A stretch of DNA of 64,000 nucleotides from Asanoa siamensis (lineage in GTDB: Bacteria; Actinomycetota; Actinomycetes; Mycobacteriales; Micromonosporaceae), in assembly GCF_016862555.1 (NCBI RefSeq), contig NZ_BONE01000023.1:1-64000 (forward strand), in the 5' to 3' direction. This document shows positions 18,301 to 27,559 of this stretch, one piece after another. The notes beneath the pieces are model-generated. The model worked only from the letters and a program-made list of their open reading frames with translations, ran no database searches and was not told where the DNA came from. Made by a program: the position numbers and the translations under genes. Positions within the stretch are counted from its first letter, which is position 1. Every line of letters starts with the position of its first letter.

Positions 18301-19396
18301 CCGCTGAGGATAGCCGCGCGGCGGCGGCCGCGACGCGCTCGTCGGTCGCGGTCAGCGCCACCCGGACGTGCCGCTCGCCGGTCGGGCCGTAGAAGGCGCC
18401 GGGCGCGACCAGGATGCCGAGCGCGGCCAGCCGGTCCACTGTCGACCAGCAGTCCTCGTCGCGGGACGCCCACAGGTAGAGGCCTGCCTCCGAGTGCGAG
18501 ACCGCGAAGCCGGCTTTCTCCAGCGCCTCCCGCAGCACGCCGCGCCGGGCGGCGTACCGGGTGCGCTGTTCGGTCGCCGAGGCCTCGTCGTCGAGGGCGG
18601 CGACCATCGCGGCCTGCACCGGGTCGGGGACGATCAGCCCGGCGTGCTTGCGCACCTTGAGCAGCTCGCCGACCAGCGCCGGGTCGCCGGCCACGAAGCC
18701 GGCCCGGTAGCCCGCGAGGTTGGACCGCTTCGACAGCGAGTGCACCGCGAGCAGGCCCTCGAGTGAGCCGCCGTTGACCGACGGCGACAGGATCGAGGTG
18801 GGCTCGACCTCCCAGCCGAGGGTCAGGTAGCACTCGTCGCTGGCCACGACCGCACCCCGCTCGCGCGCCCAGTCGACCACCTTGCGCAGGTGGGCCGGCG
18901 GCAGCACGCGGCCGGTCGGGTTGGCCGGCGAGTTGACCCAGATCAGCTTGACGTCGGTGGCCGGGCCGAGCGAGAGCAGCGAGTCGGCCCGCATCACCTT
19001 GGCGCCGGCCAGCCGGGCACCGACCTCGTAGGTCGGGTAGCAGACCGGCGGGATCACCACGACGTCGCCGGCGCCCAGCCCGAGCTGCGCCGGCAGGCCC
19101 GCGACCAGCTCCTTGGAGCCGATCGTGGGCAGCACGCCGACGTCCTCGAACGTGGCACCGCAGGCGCGGGCCACCCACCGCCGGATCGCCGAGCGCAACT
19201 CGGGCGTGCCGGCGGTGAGCGGGTAGCCCGGCGCGTCGGCCGCGGCCGTCAGCGCGTCGCGGATCGCCGCCGGCACCGCGTCGACCGGCGTGCCGATCGA
19301 CAGGTCGACGATGCCGTCGGGGTGCCCCGCGGCGACCGCCTTAGCGGACTCGAGCAGATCCCACGGGAAATCCGGCAGAGTGGCCGAGACCCGCAC
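18293..19396 (-). CDS. dapC: N-succinyldiaminopimelate aminotransferase
   Basis: 367 residues, fold-type I PLP aminotransferase: PGYPLTAGTPELRSAIRRW, IGSKELVAGLP, VNSPANPTGRVLPP, VASDECYLTLGW, and the PLP-lysine region HSLSKRSNLAGYRAGF. It makes N-succinyl-L,L-diaminopimelate for lysine and cell wall. The GTG start lies 5 bp past the ferredoxin stop. Ferredoxin-dapC order is standard in actinobacteria, as in Mycobacterium fdxC-dapC. dapD and dapE are encoded about 5 kb to the left. Confidence 0.94.
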   Translation of the reverse strand: MRVSATLPDFPWDLLESAKAVAAGHPDGIVDLSIGTPVDAVPAAIRDALTAAADAPGYPLTAGTPELRSAIRRWVARACGATFEDVGVLPTIGSKELVAGLPAQLGLGAGDVVVIPPVCYPTYEVGARLAGAKVMRADSLLSLGPATDVKLIWVNSPANPTGRVLPPAHLRKVVDWARERGAVVASDECYLTLGWEVEPTSILSPSVNGGSLEGLLAVHSLSKRSNLAGYRAGFVAGDPALVGELLKVRKHAGLIVPDPVQAAMVAALDDEASATEQRTRYAARRGVLREALEKAGFAVSHSEAGLYLWASRDEDCWSTVDRLAALGILVAPGAFYGPTGERHVRVALTATDERVAAAAARLSSADG

Positions 19397-19401
19397 GCCG
19401 G

Positions 19402-19728
19402 TCAGTGCTCGCCTTCGCGCGGGGGCTGGGCGGCCACGACTGCGTGGTCCTTCTCGATCTTGCCAACCTTGGACGCACCGCCCGGAGAGCCGAGGTCCTC
19501 GAAGAACTCGTAGTTGGCAGTGGTGTAGTCCTTCCACTGCTCCGGCACGTCGTCCTCGTAGAAGATCGCCTCGACCGGGCAGACCGGTTCACAGGCCCCG
19601 CAGTCAACGCACTCATCGGGGTGGATGTAGAGCATCCGGTTGCCCTCGTAGATGCAGTCGACGGGGCATTCCTCGATGCACGCCTTGTCGAGCACATCGA
19701 CGCACGGCTCCGCGATGATGTAGGTCAC
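19402..19728 (-). CDS. fdxA: 7Fe ferredoxin (3Fe-4S and 4Fe-4S)
   Basis: 108 residues. Cysteines C9, C17, C21, C25 and C40-x2-C43-x2-C46-x3-C50-P give one [3Fe-4S] and one [4Fe-4S] cluster, as in mycobacterial FdxA/FdxC. Residue 17 is a cysteine, so the first set could hold either cluster type depending on its spacing. The start is the GTG of [11 protein letters not shown], with GGAGAG 12 to 7 nt upstream. It heads the operon with dapC and is divergent from the GNAT gene. Confidence 0.93.
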   Translation of the reverse strand: MTYIIAEPCVDVLDKACIEECPVDCIYEGNRMLYIHPDECVDCGACEPVCPVEAIFYEDDVPEQWKDYTTANYEFFEDLGSPGGASKVGKIEKDHAVVAAQPPREGEH

Positions 19729-19808
19729 GGGTTTCTCTCCTCCGTAGCCACGCCGCGATCGCACGCGGCGGTCAAGAGCCTAGTATCTCGCGTGGAGGGG
19801 GGTCGATC

Positions 19809-20786
19809 GTGCTCCGACGGCAGGATGTAGGACACCGTGTGGTGATCCGGCGGATTGTCGGTGTTCGCAACGGTCGTCCGCTCTACTCGGACGCGCTCGG
19901 CGAGCTGGTCGCGGTCGACGAGACCAACCTCACTGTGGCCACCGCGAACGGGACGATCGTCGTACCCCTGTCGGAGGTGCACCGGGCCAAGCGGGTGCCG
20001 CCGCAGCGCCGGCCGACCGCCGCCGACGTGATCGCGCTGGAGCTCGCCGCGGACGCCGCCTGGCCTGCGCCGATCCGCGCCCAGCTGGGCGACTGGCTGC
20101 TGCGCAGCGCCGATGGCTGGACGGGCCGGGCCAACTCGGCGCTGCCGATCGGCGACCCCGACCGGCCGCTGGAGGCGGCGATCGACGCGATCGAGGCCTG
20201 GTACGCGGAGCGCGGCCAGCCGGCCCTGGTCAACACACCGCTGCCCCTCGCGGCGCCGGTCGGCGCGGCGCTGGACGACCGCGGCTGGACCGCCCGGCCG
20301 CTCACCCTGGTGCAGACCGCACCGCTGCCACCATTGGTGATCGACGGCGACGTCTCGGGCGTGTCGCTCGCCAAAGCACCCGGCGACGACTGGCTGTCGA
20401 TCTACGAGGCGCGCAAGAAGAGCCTCCCGCCCGCGGCACGACAGGTGCTGACCGCGCCACCCGAGGTGCGGTTCGCGCACGTGTACGACGGCGACACGCT
20501 GATCGCCGCCGGCCGGGGCGCGGTCGTCGGCGAGGAACGGCGGTGGCTGCACCTGGGATCGATCGAGGTGCTCCCGGCGTACCGGCGGCGTGGGCTCGCC
20601 CGCCAGGTCACCGCGGCGCTGGCCGGCTGGGCCGCCGAGCTCGGCGCGACCCACGCGTTCCTGCAGGTCGAGGAGCGCAACACGGCCGCGATCGCGCTCT
20701 ACGGCGGGCTGGGCTTCAGCACGCACCACAGCTATCTGACGCGGGAGCAGCCGCTCAGCGGCGCACCACGCGACGCGGCTTGCTGA
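19809..20786 (+). CDS. GNAT family acetyltransferase with N-terminal SH3-like domain (Rv0428c type)
   Basis: 325 residues. The N-terminal 60 residues (VVIRRIVGVRNGRPLYSDALGELV...TIVVPLSEVHRAKRVPP) look like the small beta-barrel placed before GNAT domains in Rv0428c-like proteins. The C-terminal GNAT core has EVLPAYRRRGLARQVTAALAGWA (acetyl-CoA pyrophosphate loop) and FLQVEERNTAAIALYGGLGF. The acceptor substrate is unknown. GTG start behind GGAGGGGGG; a TAGTAT box at 19781-19786 would give a 15-nt leader. Confidence 0.87.
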   Translation: MLRRQDVGHRVVIRRIVGVRNGRPLYSDALGELVAVDETNLTVATANGTIVVPLSEVHRAKRVPPQRRPTAADVIALELAADAAWPAPIRAQLGDWLLRSADGWTGRANSALPIGDPDRPLEAAIDAIEAWYAERGQPALVNTPLPLAAPVGAALDDRGWTARPLTLVQTAPLPPLVIDGDVSGVSLAKAPGDDWLSIYEARKKSLPPAARQVLTAPPEVRFAHVYDGDTLIAAGRGAVVGEERRWLHLGSIEVLPAYRRRGLARQVTAALAGWAAELGATHAFLQVEERNTAAIALYGGLGFSTHHSYLTREQPLSGAPRDAAC

Positions 20787-21219
20787 GCTTGGCCTTGGAG
20801 TAGGCGGCGAGCTGGCGGGACCGGTAGTCGCGGCCGAGCACGACGAGCAGCAGGTAGCCGACCAGGAAGCCGCCCGCGAAGAACGCCGCGTAGAGCCAGA
20901 CCTGGGCGAAGAACTCCCCCGCGCCGCCGCCGAACGGGTTGGCGCCGAACACGGCCGGGCCGAGCAGCACCGTGGCCAGGCAGGCGACCACCGCGGCGCC
21001 CGCCATGTCGGCCAGCAGCACGCCGACCGGCCGGTCACGCCCCCAGCGGAACGCGACGACCGCGAGCACCAGCGCGACGGCGCCGAAGAACGCCAGCGAG
21101 ACGCGGTCCTGCATGTCGGTGTCGTCGCCGTACGCGATGTTCGCGACCCCCCGGGCAACCAGGTTGATCGCGAACAGCGCGCCGGCCAGTGCGCCGATCC
21201 GCAGCCAGCGGTTTCTCAT
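20755..21219 (-). CDS. Four-helix membrane protein, unknown function
   Basis: 154 residues with four predicted membrane helices: LRIGALAGALFAINLVARG, SLAFFGAVALVLAVVAF, LADMAGAAVVACLATVLLG and LYAAFFAGGFLVGYLLLVVLG. A basic tail (KAKLSKPRRVVRR) is expected to face the cytoplasm. No family motif recognised. The 3' end overlaps the convergent GNAT gene by 32 bp. It starts 43 bp past the VanW stop and may be co-transcribed with it. Confidence 0.75.
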   Translation of the reverse strand: MRNRWLRIGALAGALFAINLVARGVANIAYGDDTDMQDRVSLAFFGAVALVLAVVAFRWGRDRPVGVLLADMAGAAVVACLATVLLGPAVFGANPFGGGAGEFFAQVWLYAAFFAGGFLVGYLLLVVLGRDYRSRQLAAYSKAKLSKPRRVVRR

Positions 21220-21262
21220 CCACGCCTCCTTGACGCCGAGCCAGCAGCGTCACGTCGGCGGG

Positions 21263-23194
21263 TCAGCGGCCGCCCCAGCCGCCGCCACCGTTGTTGTTCG
21301 ACGGCGGCGTCACCGGCGCGACGGGCACGTCGGTCGACGGGAGCTCCGGCTGGCTGTCGGGCGCCGAGGGCGCGTCCTGGTCAGGCTGAGCCTGGTCGGT
21401 CGCGGCCTGGTCGCTCTTGGCCTCGTCGGCGGGGTCGGGCTTCTCGCAGAGGTAACGCGGTTCAGCATCGTAACGCCAGCTGAACTTCTCGCGCTGCACC
21501 TCTTTGCCGTCCTTGGTGATGACGCGGTAGGCGTCCTGCGTGAAGCCGTCGGTGCCGGTCGTGGCGATGCAGTCCGGGCCGGCCGGGAGCGTCTTGGTCT
21601 CCGGCTTGGTCACGTCGTGCTTGGGCTGCCACTCGGTCTTGACGCTGTCGTAGACCTTCGTGCTCCACATCGAGACCGTGATGGAGTCCTTGGTGTACGA
21701 CGTGTCGATGAGCATCCCGTACGGCGTCGTGTTCTGGAACTTCAGGTCCAGGTTCGGCCAGTAGATCGTCGACTCGATCACCGACGGGTAGCGGGAGATG
21801 TAGAACGAGTGCGGCTTGTGCTCGACGTCCTTCAGGCCCGCGTAGTAGCTGGCGTTGAACAGCGTCGTGGTGAACTGCGAGATGCCGCCGCCCACGGCCG
21901 GGACGAGCTTGTTGTTCTCGATCACCGGGGCGTCGACGTAGCCCTGCTCGTAGCCGCGCCACCCGGTGAAGCCGTTGAGCGAGAAGGTCTCGCCGGGCTT
22001 GACCACCGCGCCGTCGACCTTCTTGGCCACGGTCACGATGTTCTTCACCCGCGGCTCGGTGAGCCCGCCGGTGAACTTGGTGGTGAAGGTCGAGACCTTC
22101 TCCTTGACGCCCAGCTTCTGCAGGTTGGCGTCGGCGACCGCGGCCGGGGCCGGGGTCAGCACGGCGTCGACCGTGCGCGGGCCGCCGTTGGGCAGCACGC
22201 CGAGCACGTCGGTGGCCAGCTTGCCGCCGTCGACGTACTCGCCGCCGGCCTGGCTGACCAGCACCTGCTGGGTCGCGCCCTCGCCCTTGACCGCGGACGG
22301 CGGGGAGGACTCGATCTTCGAGATCGCGGGACCCAGCGCCGTGCGCAGCGCGCCCGGGTCCACCGACGGCGTGACGGTGCCGTCCGCCGCGGCGTCGATC
22401 TTCAGGCTCTTGGCGATCATGTCGGGGGTGATGGTCACGTCGCCCTTGGCGGAGTGCACCGTGACGGGGGCGGCCACGGCCGGCTTCACCAGCGAGTCCA
22501 TGAGCTGGTCGACCGCCGCGCGGGCCTTGGCGTTGTCGACCTGGACCAGCGGCACCGACGCGGTCGCGGCACCCGGCTGGCCCGGGCCCGGCATGGTCCC
22601 GCCGGCGGTGACGCCGGCCGCGGAGATCGCGTCGACCCAGCCGGTCTTGACCGCGTCGACCGCCTTGGGCAGGTCGACACCCTTGCCGGGCGACGGGTAG
22701 GTGACGTGGGGGGTGACGCCGTCGAAGGTGATCGAGGCGGGGGTGGCGGCGTCGCCGGTGACCCGCTCGACCGTCGGCCGGAGCGCGGCGTCGAGCTTGG
22801 TGGCGTCGACCGTGACCGTGGGCTTCACCGCGTCGCCGCCCCACAGGTGCGGGCCGCCGCCGGCGACCGAGGCCACCGTCGCGTCGACGTCCACGGCCAG
22901 GCCGACCTGGGAGGGGGTGACCTGCGCGTCGGCTGTGCGGGCGGAGTCGCCGGTGATGTGGACGGTGATCGGCTTGTCCAGCCCGGGCCGGCCGTCGAGG
23001 CCGGAGTGCAGGCGACTGACGGCGGACGCACGGTCCAGGCCACCGATGTCGATGCCGAGCACGGAGGTGCCGCGGGGGACGTCACCCTTGTACGCGAACC
23101 CGGCCAGGGCACCGATGAGGATCAGCAGCAGGGCGAGGAGGGAGCCACCGATGGCGAGCCGGCGACGCTTCGTGCTCCGGGGGGCGGTCTGCAT
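21263..23194 (-). CDS. VanW family protein with peptidoglycan-binding-like repeats
   Basis: 643 residues. A basic N-terminus and one membrane helix (RRRLAIGGSLLALLLILIGALAG, about 10-32) anchor a large outer part. YoaR-type repeats occupy roughly 45-340 (GTSVLGIDIGGLDRASAV marks the first). The VanW domain follows at about 380-520: VKPGETFSLNGFTG, VGGGISQFTTTLFNASYYAG and DLKFQNTTPYGMLI. The tail is Asp/Gln/Pro-rich and ends in GGGGWGG. VanW proteins associate with the cell wall, but their role is unresolved. Start MQTAPRSTKRRRL is the ATG directly before the membrane anchor. Confidence 0.88.
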   Translation of the reverse strand: MQTAPRSTKRRRLAIGGSLLALLLILIGALAGFAYKGDVPRGTSVLGIDIGGLDRASAVSRLHSGLDGRPGLDKPITVHITGDSARTADAQVTPSQVGLAVDVDATVASVAGGGPHLWGGDAVKPTVTVDATKLDAALRPTVERVTGDAATPASITFDGVTPHVTYPSPGKGVDLPKAVDAVKTGWVDAISAAGVTAGGTMPGPGQPGAATASVPLVQVDNAKARAAVDQLMDSLVKPAVAAPVTVHSAKGDVTITPDMIAKSLKIDAAADGTVTPSVDPGALRTALGPAISKIESSPPSAVKGEGATQQVLVSQAGGEYVDGGKLATDVLGVLPNGGPRTVDAVLTPAPAAVADANLQKLGVKEKVSTFTTKFTGGLTEPRVKNIVTVAKKVDGAVVKPGETFSLNGFTGWRGYEQGYVDAPVIENNKLVPAVGGGISQFTTTLFNASYYAGLKDVEHKPHSFYISRYPSVIESTIYWPNLDLKFQNTTPYGMLIDTSYTKDSITVSMWSTKVYDSVKTEWQPKHDVTKPETKTLPAGPDCIATTGTDGFTQDAYRVITKDGKEVQREKFSWRYDAEPRYLCEKPDPADEAKSDQAATDQAQPDQDAPSAPDSQPELPSTDVPVAPVTPPSNNNGGGGWGGR

Positions 23195-23309
23195 CAAATA
23201 CCTTAAAGCCGGATTTGTTCGGACCGCACCGACTGTAACGAAGAGATCTCGGAACTGACACCCGTGCGTGGCGCCGCTCACCTACCCGGTTGCCCGGTGG
23301 GCAGCCGCC

Positions 23310-23798
23310 TCAGTACAGCGTTTTCGCAGGTGGAGAAGAGACAAGGCGGATGCCGACGATGGTCCAGCCCAGCGATCCGGCGCCGATCATCGCCCAGCCG
23401 ACCCAGTTATCCGCTGCGATCAGATAGTCACCCTCTGTAGTCCGACCGGCGGCCAGGAGGGTGATCGCGAGCCAGATCAGGGCCGCCGGCAGGACGGTCA
23501 GCCGGCGCTTGGTGGACCGGTAGGCGAACCAGCCGATGAACAGGTTGCCGGCCAGCGCCAGCACGGCCGAGACGCCGATCAGGGTCCCGCCGATCCGCAC
23601 GCTGATCAACAGCAGCTCGAGGACGGCGGAGAGCACCGACAGCAGCACCGTGAACAGCACGCCGGCGGTGGTCAGCAGCACGGCCACGACACCGCGGTCG
23701 CGGCTCGGGCGAGGCTCGGGAGCCTGTTCGGCGGGCGGCTCCGCGGGCGGCTCGGGCGGCGGCGGAAGCTGGTCGGTCGGGCTCGGCACGGCGCTCAC
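23310..23798 (-). CDS. Four-helix membrane protein with proline-rich N-terminus
   Basis: 162 residues. The first 35 are Pro/Glu-rich ([18 protein letters not shown]), followed by four hydrophobic helices ([74 protein letters not shown]). Its GTG overlaps the mshB stop (GTGA), so it is coupled to mshB. This small membrane gene after mshB is common in related actinomycetes as far as I recall; no function is assigned. Confidence 0.78.
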   Translation of the reverse strand: MSAVPSPTDQLPPPPEPPAEPPAEQAPEPRPSRDRGVVAVLLTTAGVLFTVLLSVLSAVLELLLISVRIGGTLIGVSAVLALAGNLFIGWFAYRSTKRRLTVLPAALIWLAITLLAAGRTTEGDYLIAADNWVGWAMIGAGSLGWTIVGIRLVSSPPAKTLY

Positions 23799-24688
23799 CT
23801 CGAACCGGCCTCCGCCGGCGCGGGCTCGTCGACCGCGAGGCCGGCGAACAGGTCGGCTTCCCAGCCGTTGGGCCCGTCGCCCGGGCCGCGCTCGCCGGCC
23901 GCGAGCGTGAAGTACTCGACGCCCATGAACTCGTTGCCGAAGTCGCCCGCCAGCGCGTACAGCCAGGACGCCTCGGGGATCTGGGTGGCGTGCGCCTTGA
24001 GCGCGGCGACCTTCGCGTCGTGCAGGTCGGTGGCGTCGATCCGGGCGGCGATCTCCGCGTCGGGCGTGCCGAACGGGAAGTCGTCGACGCTCTCCACGCC
24101 CTCGAACGGGTTGCCGACGGTGTCGGCGAAGGCGTGCAGGCCCGCCTCGAGCACGCTCTTGGGCAGCGCGGTCCAGTAGATTTTCTCGGGCCCGACACCC
24201 TCGGCCCGGGCCAGCTCGGCCGCCCGCATCGCGACCCGGTGGGCCTGGATGTGGTCAGGGTGACCGTAGAAGCCGTGCGCGTCGTACGTGATCATGACCT
24301 GGGGCCGGGTCTCCCGCATCACCTCGACCAGGTAGCCGGCGGCCTCGTCGAGATCGGCCTGCCAGAACGCGCGCGGGTTGTCGTTGGTGGGCATGCCCAT
24401 CATCCCGGAGTCGCGGTAGCGGCCCGCCCCACCGAGGAAGCGGACGTTGCCGACGCCGAGCGCCGCACAGGCGGCCCGCAGCTCCGCGATGCGGTAGCCG
24501 CCGAGCTGGTCGGCCTCCGCCGCGGCCAGCAGCGCCAGCTCGGGGACGTAGATCTCGCCCTCCTCGCCCAGCGTGCAGGTCACCAGCGTGACCTCGGCGC
24601 CCTGCGCGGCATATTGCGCCATGGTCGCGCCGGTGCTGATGGACTCGTCGTCCGGATGGGCGTGCACCAGCAGTAGTCGTCGAGCCAC
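23795..24688 (-). CDS. mshB: N-acetyl-1-D-myo-inositol-2-amino-2-deoxy-alpha-D-glucopyranoside deacetylase
   Basis: 297 residues, LmbE-like zinc deacetylase. Zinc and catalytic motifs: [13 protein letters not shown] at residues 10-22 and [13 protein letters not shown] in the middle. [15 protein letters not shown] and [16 protein letters not shown] are MshB signatures. It deacetylates GlcNAc-Ins to GlcN-Ins in mycothiol synthesis. GTG start with TAGAGT 6 nt upstream, so probably leaderless; it is divergent from the S9-like gene. A four-helix membrane protein follows with coupled translation. Confidence 0.95.
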   Translation of the reverse strand: MARRLLLVHAHPDDESISTGATMAQYAAQGAEVTLVTCTLGEEGEIYVPELALLAAAEADQLGGYRIAELRAACAALGVGNVRFLGGAGRYRDSGMMGMPTNDNPRAFWQADLDEAAGYLVEVMRETRPQVMITYDAHGFYGHPDHIQAHRVAMRAAELARAEGVGPEKIYWTALPKSVLEAGLHAFADTVGNPFEGVESVDDFPFGTPDAEIAARIDATDLHDAKVAALKAHATQIPEASWLYALAGDFGNEFMGVEYFTLAAGERGPGDGPNGWEADLFAGLAVDEPAPAEAGSR

Positions 24689-24694
24689 CGGGCC

Positions 24695-24700
24695 ACTCTA
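24695..24700 (-). promoter_or_regulatory. Candidate -10 box (TAGAGT), leaderless mshB promoter
   Basis: Leftward TAGAGT is separated from the mshB GTG by exactly 6 nt, placing the predicted transcription start on the start codon. The divergent S9-like gene has a matching arrangement 54 bp away. Confidence 0.45.
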
Positions 24701-24753
24701 CGCGCGTCGACGGCGGCCTCCCGGAACGACTCTCACCAGCCTCTTCGACCCCA

Positions 24754-24759
24754 TACGAT
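24754..24759 (+). promoter_or_regulatory. Candidate -10 box (TACGAT), leaderless promoter of the S9-like gene
   Basis: TACGAT, then 6 nt, then the GTG at 24766. Predicted transcription starts at the G of the start codon. This supports the GTG over other in-frame starts. Confidence 0.5.
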
Positions 24760-24765
24760 CCGGAT

Positions 24766-26751
24766 GTGGAGTTTCCCGAGCTGGCCGCGCGGACTTCGCT
24801 GTTCACCCGCGGCGCGCCGCACCAGGTCACCGTGGCAGCCGACGGCGCACGGGTGCTGTTCCTGCGCTCCGCCGGCCCGGAGGATCCCACCGACTCGCTC
24901 TGGACGCTCGACCTACCCCGTGCGGGTGGCGGCGAGGCGGTCGAGCGGCTGGTCGCCGAGGGGCCGATCGACGCGTACGCGGCAGACCCGCAGGCCCGGG
25001 TCGCGGCGCTGGTCACGGACGGCCGGCTGCGCCGGGTCGACCTGCGCACCGGCGCGGTCAGCGACGTCGCCGCGAACGGCCCGGTCGCCGACGCGCGGCC
25101 GGACCCGACGGGCACCCGGATCGCCTACCTGAGCCCGGCCGGCGAGCTGCGGGTGATCGAGCCGGACGGCGCCGACGTGCTGCTGGCCGGCGAGGGCACC
25201 CACGTGAGCTGGGGCCGGGCTGAGGAGGTGGCCCGGCGGGACTTCGACCGCCGCCGCGGCTACTGGTGGTCACCCGACGGCCAGACCCTGCTCGCGACCC
25301 GCGTCGACGACGCCCGCGTGACCCCCGGCGAGGATGTCCGCACGCCCCGGGCAGGCGGCGTCAACGCGGAGGTCAGCCTGCACCTGCTGGATCTCGACGG
25401 TGGCTGGGTCGACGTGCACTGGGACCGGGAGACCTATCCCTACCTGGTCGCCGTCGACTGGGTCGAGGGCGGCCCGCTGATCACCGTGCTGCGCCGGATG
25501 CAGCAACACGGCCTGGTGCTGGCGGTCGACCCGCGGACCGGGGAGACCCAGGTGCACGCCGAGCTGGCCGACCCGCGCTGGGTCGAGCCGGTCGCCGGCA
25601 CGCCCTGCCACCTGCCCGACGGCCGGGTGCTGGTCGGCGGGGAACTGGCCCACGACGGCTACGACGCGCGCTGCCTGTTCGCCGACGGGACGCTGCTCAC
25701 CCCGCCCTCGCTCTATCTGCGCCGGGTGGTCGGCCGGATGCCCGGTCCGGGCGGCTCCCCCGACCTGCTGGTCGAGGCCAGTGACGGCGAGCCGAGCGAG
25801 CAACACCTCTTCCGGGTACGCACGGCGATCGGCGGTGGCGGCGTCGAGTCGCGCCGGCTGACCACCGCGCCCGGGTGGCACACGGGAGCCGTCGGCGGCG
25901 ACGTGCTGGTCATCGGCGCCCGGTCGCTGGAGCACACGGGCACCCGCTGGACGGTCTGGCAGGGCGACGCCCAGGTGGCCAAGCTCGAGATGCTCTCGGC
26001 CGAGCCGGCGGCGGCGCCGCGGCCCGCGCTGGAGCGGGTCACCGACCGGCGGCTGCCGGCAGCGGTGGTCTATCCGACCGGGCACGTCGACGGTCGCCGG
26101 CTGCCGGTGCTGCTCGACATCGACGGCGGGCCGGGGCACCAGGAGGTGCGCGCCGAGCGGGCCGCCTGGATCGAGCGGCAGTGGTGGGCCGACAACGGCT
26201 TCGCGGTGGTGACCGTCGACAACCGGGGCACGCCCGGCGTCGCCCCGTCGTTCGAGAAGGTGGTGCACCGCCGGCTCGCCGACGTGATGCTCACCGACCA
26301 GGCCGACGCCCTCGGGGCGCTCAGCGGCAAGCACCCCGACCTGGACCTCACCCGGGTCGCGGTGCGCGGCCGGCGGTTCGGCGGGTGGCTCGCCGCGCTG
26401 GCGGTGCTGCGCCGCCCCGAGGTGTTCCGGTGCGCGGTCGCCGAGGGCCCGATCGTCGACTGGGCCCAGTGCGGCACGGCCTACGCCGAGCGCTACCTCG
26501 GGCAGCCGGTCGACGGCCCGGAGATCTACGCGCACCACTCGCTGCTGGAGGCGGCCGCCGAGCCGCCGGGCAGGTCCCCGGTCAGCCCGCTGCTGATCGT
26601 CGCCGACCCCGCCGACCCGGTGGAGGCGGCCGAGGTGGCCCGGCTCTCGACGGTGCTGACCCGCACCGACCGCCCGCACGAACTGCTCCACGAGGCCGAC
26701 CCGGCCCGCCGCCTCCCGGCCGAACGCGACTTCCTGCGCCGTAGCGTCTGA
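24766..26751 (+). CDS. S9 (prolyl oligopeptidase/DPP-IV) family protein, probably catalytically dead
   Basis: 661 residues with the full DPP-IV layout: an N-terminal beta-propeller (WWSPDGQTLLATRVDDARV marks one blade) and a C-terminal alpha/beta hydrolase (VLLDIDGGPGHQEV, VDNRGTPGVAPSFEKVVHRRL). The nucleophile motif GWSYGG/GWSFGG is replaced by G535-R536-R537-F-G-G, so the serine is an arginine. The Asp region LLIVADPADPVE keeps an aspartate. The usual SGVTHMT-type histidine segment is absent; the C-terminus goes straight from HELLHEADPARRLP to DFLRRSV. The frame is intact, so this is a pseudoenzyme candidate, perhaps a binding or scaffold protein. Its stop lies 3 bp before the Fpg/Nei gene. 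Confidence 0.9.
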   Translation: MEFPELAARTSLFTRGAPHQVTVAADGARVLFLRSAGPEDPTDSLWTLDLPRAGGGEAVERLVAEGPIDAYAADPQARVAALVTDGRLRRVDLRTGAVSDVAANGPVADARPDPTGTRIAYLSPAGELRVIEPDGADVLLAGEGTHVSWGRAEEVARRDFDRRRGYWWSPDGQTLLATRVDDARVTPGEDVRTPRAGGVNAEVSLHLLDLDGGWVDVHWDRETYPYLVAVDWVEGGPLITVLRRMQQHGLVLAVDPRTGETQVHAELADPRWVEPVAGTPCHLPDGRVLVGGELAHDGYDARCLFADGTLLTPPSLYLRRVVGRMPGPGGSPDLLVEASDGEPSEQHLFRVRTAIGGGGVESRRLTTAPGWHTGAVGGDVLVIGARSLEHTGTRWTVWQGDAQVAKLEMLSAEPAAAPRPALERVTDRRLPAAVVYPTGHVDGRRLPVLLDIDGGPGHQEVRAERAAWIERQWWADNGFAVVTVDNRGTPGVAPSFEKVVHRRLADVMLTDQADALGALSGKHPDLDLTRVAVRGRRFGGWLAALAVLRRPEVFRCAVAEGPIVDWAQCGTAYAERYLGQPVDGPEIYAHHSLLEAAAEPPGRSPVSPLLIVADPADPVEAAEVARLSTVLTRTDRPHELLHEADPARRLPAERDFLRRSV

Positions 26752-26754
26752 GGG

Positions 26755-27558
26755 GTGCCCGAGCTACCCGAAGTCGAGAACGCCCGCACGGTGATCGCGC
26801 GGGCCGGGTTGCACCGGCGGATCGTGGACGTGGACGACCACGACACGTGGGTGTGCCGGCCGCATCCGCCGGGGCAGATCCGCGCCGCGCTGGTCGACCG
26901 CGAGCTGACCGTCGCGCACCGGCGCGGCAAGAGCATGTGGTGCGAGACGTCCGAGGACGGGCCGGTCCTCGGCATCCACCTCGGCATGTCCGGCAAGATC
27001 GTCGTCGCGGACGCCGACGGCACCGAGGTCGACGGCGGCGACTACTGGGAGCGGGGGCGGGCGGCGGGCGACTACCGGTACGCCCGGTTCGCGCTCACCT
27101 TCGCGGACGGCGGCCGGCTGATGCTGGTCGACCCGCGCCGGCTCGGCCGGATCCGGCTGGACCCGCCGATCGAGGAGTTGGGGCCGGACGCCACGGCGAT
27201 CACGCCGGAGCAGTTCCGCGCGATGCTCGGCCGCGGCACGGCGCCGGTCAAGGCCCGCCTGCTCGACCAGCACGCGGTCGCCGGCATCGGCAACCTGCTC
27301 GCCGACGACATCCTCTGGCGGGCGAAGGTGCACCCGGGTCGGCCGGTCGACGAGTTGACCACGGACGACGTGAGCGCGCTGCTGCGGGCGACCCGGTACG
27401 CGATCCGCACCTCGGTGCGGGACGGCGGCGTGCACACGCTGGGCAGCCTGAAGCTGCGTGGCCCGGACGGCCGCTGCCCGCGGGACGGCTCGCCCAGCGA
27501 GCACGGCGTCTACGGCGGCCGCACCACCTGGTTCTGCCCGGTCGACCAGAGACGGTGA
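26755..27558 (+). CDS. Fpg/Nei family DNA glycosylase with altered zinc-finger ligands
   Basis: 267 residues. GTG start gives MPELPEVEN, the N-terminal proline nucleophile and Glu3 of the family. K59 in HRRGKSMW is the conserved beta-hairpin lysine. The helix-two-turn-helix reads AVAGIGNLLADDILWRAKVHP. The C-terminal finger keeps its shape (HGVYGGRTTWFCP), but the second cysteine of each pair is aspartate: C241-x2-D244 and C261-x2-D264 instead of Cys4. Zinc binding is therefore doubtful, although a Cys2Asp2 site or a zincless finger as in NEIL1 is possible. Base-excision repair of oxidised bases is the likely role. Confidence 0.9.
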   Translation: MPELPEVENARTVIARAGLHRRIVDVDDHDTWVCRPHPPGQIRAALVDRELTVAHRRGKSMWCETSEDGPVLGIHLGMSGKIVVADADGTEVDGGDYWERGRAAGDYRYARFALTFADGGRLMLVDPRRLGRIRLDPPIEELGPDATAITPEQFRAMLGRGTAPVKARLLDQHAVAGIGNLLADDILWRAKVHPGRPVDELTTDDVSALLRATRYAIRTSVRDGGVHTLGSLKLRGPDGRCPRDGSPSEHGVYGGRTTWFCPVDQRR

Positions 27559-27559
27559 A

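Noticed and set aside
23195-23309. A gene or RNA between the VanW gene and the membrane protein gene
   Set aside because: Only 115 bp, with no start plus ribosome binding site and no strong hairpin; more likely the VanW promoter.
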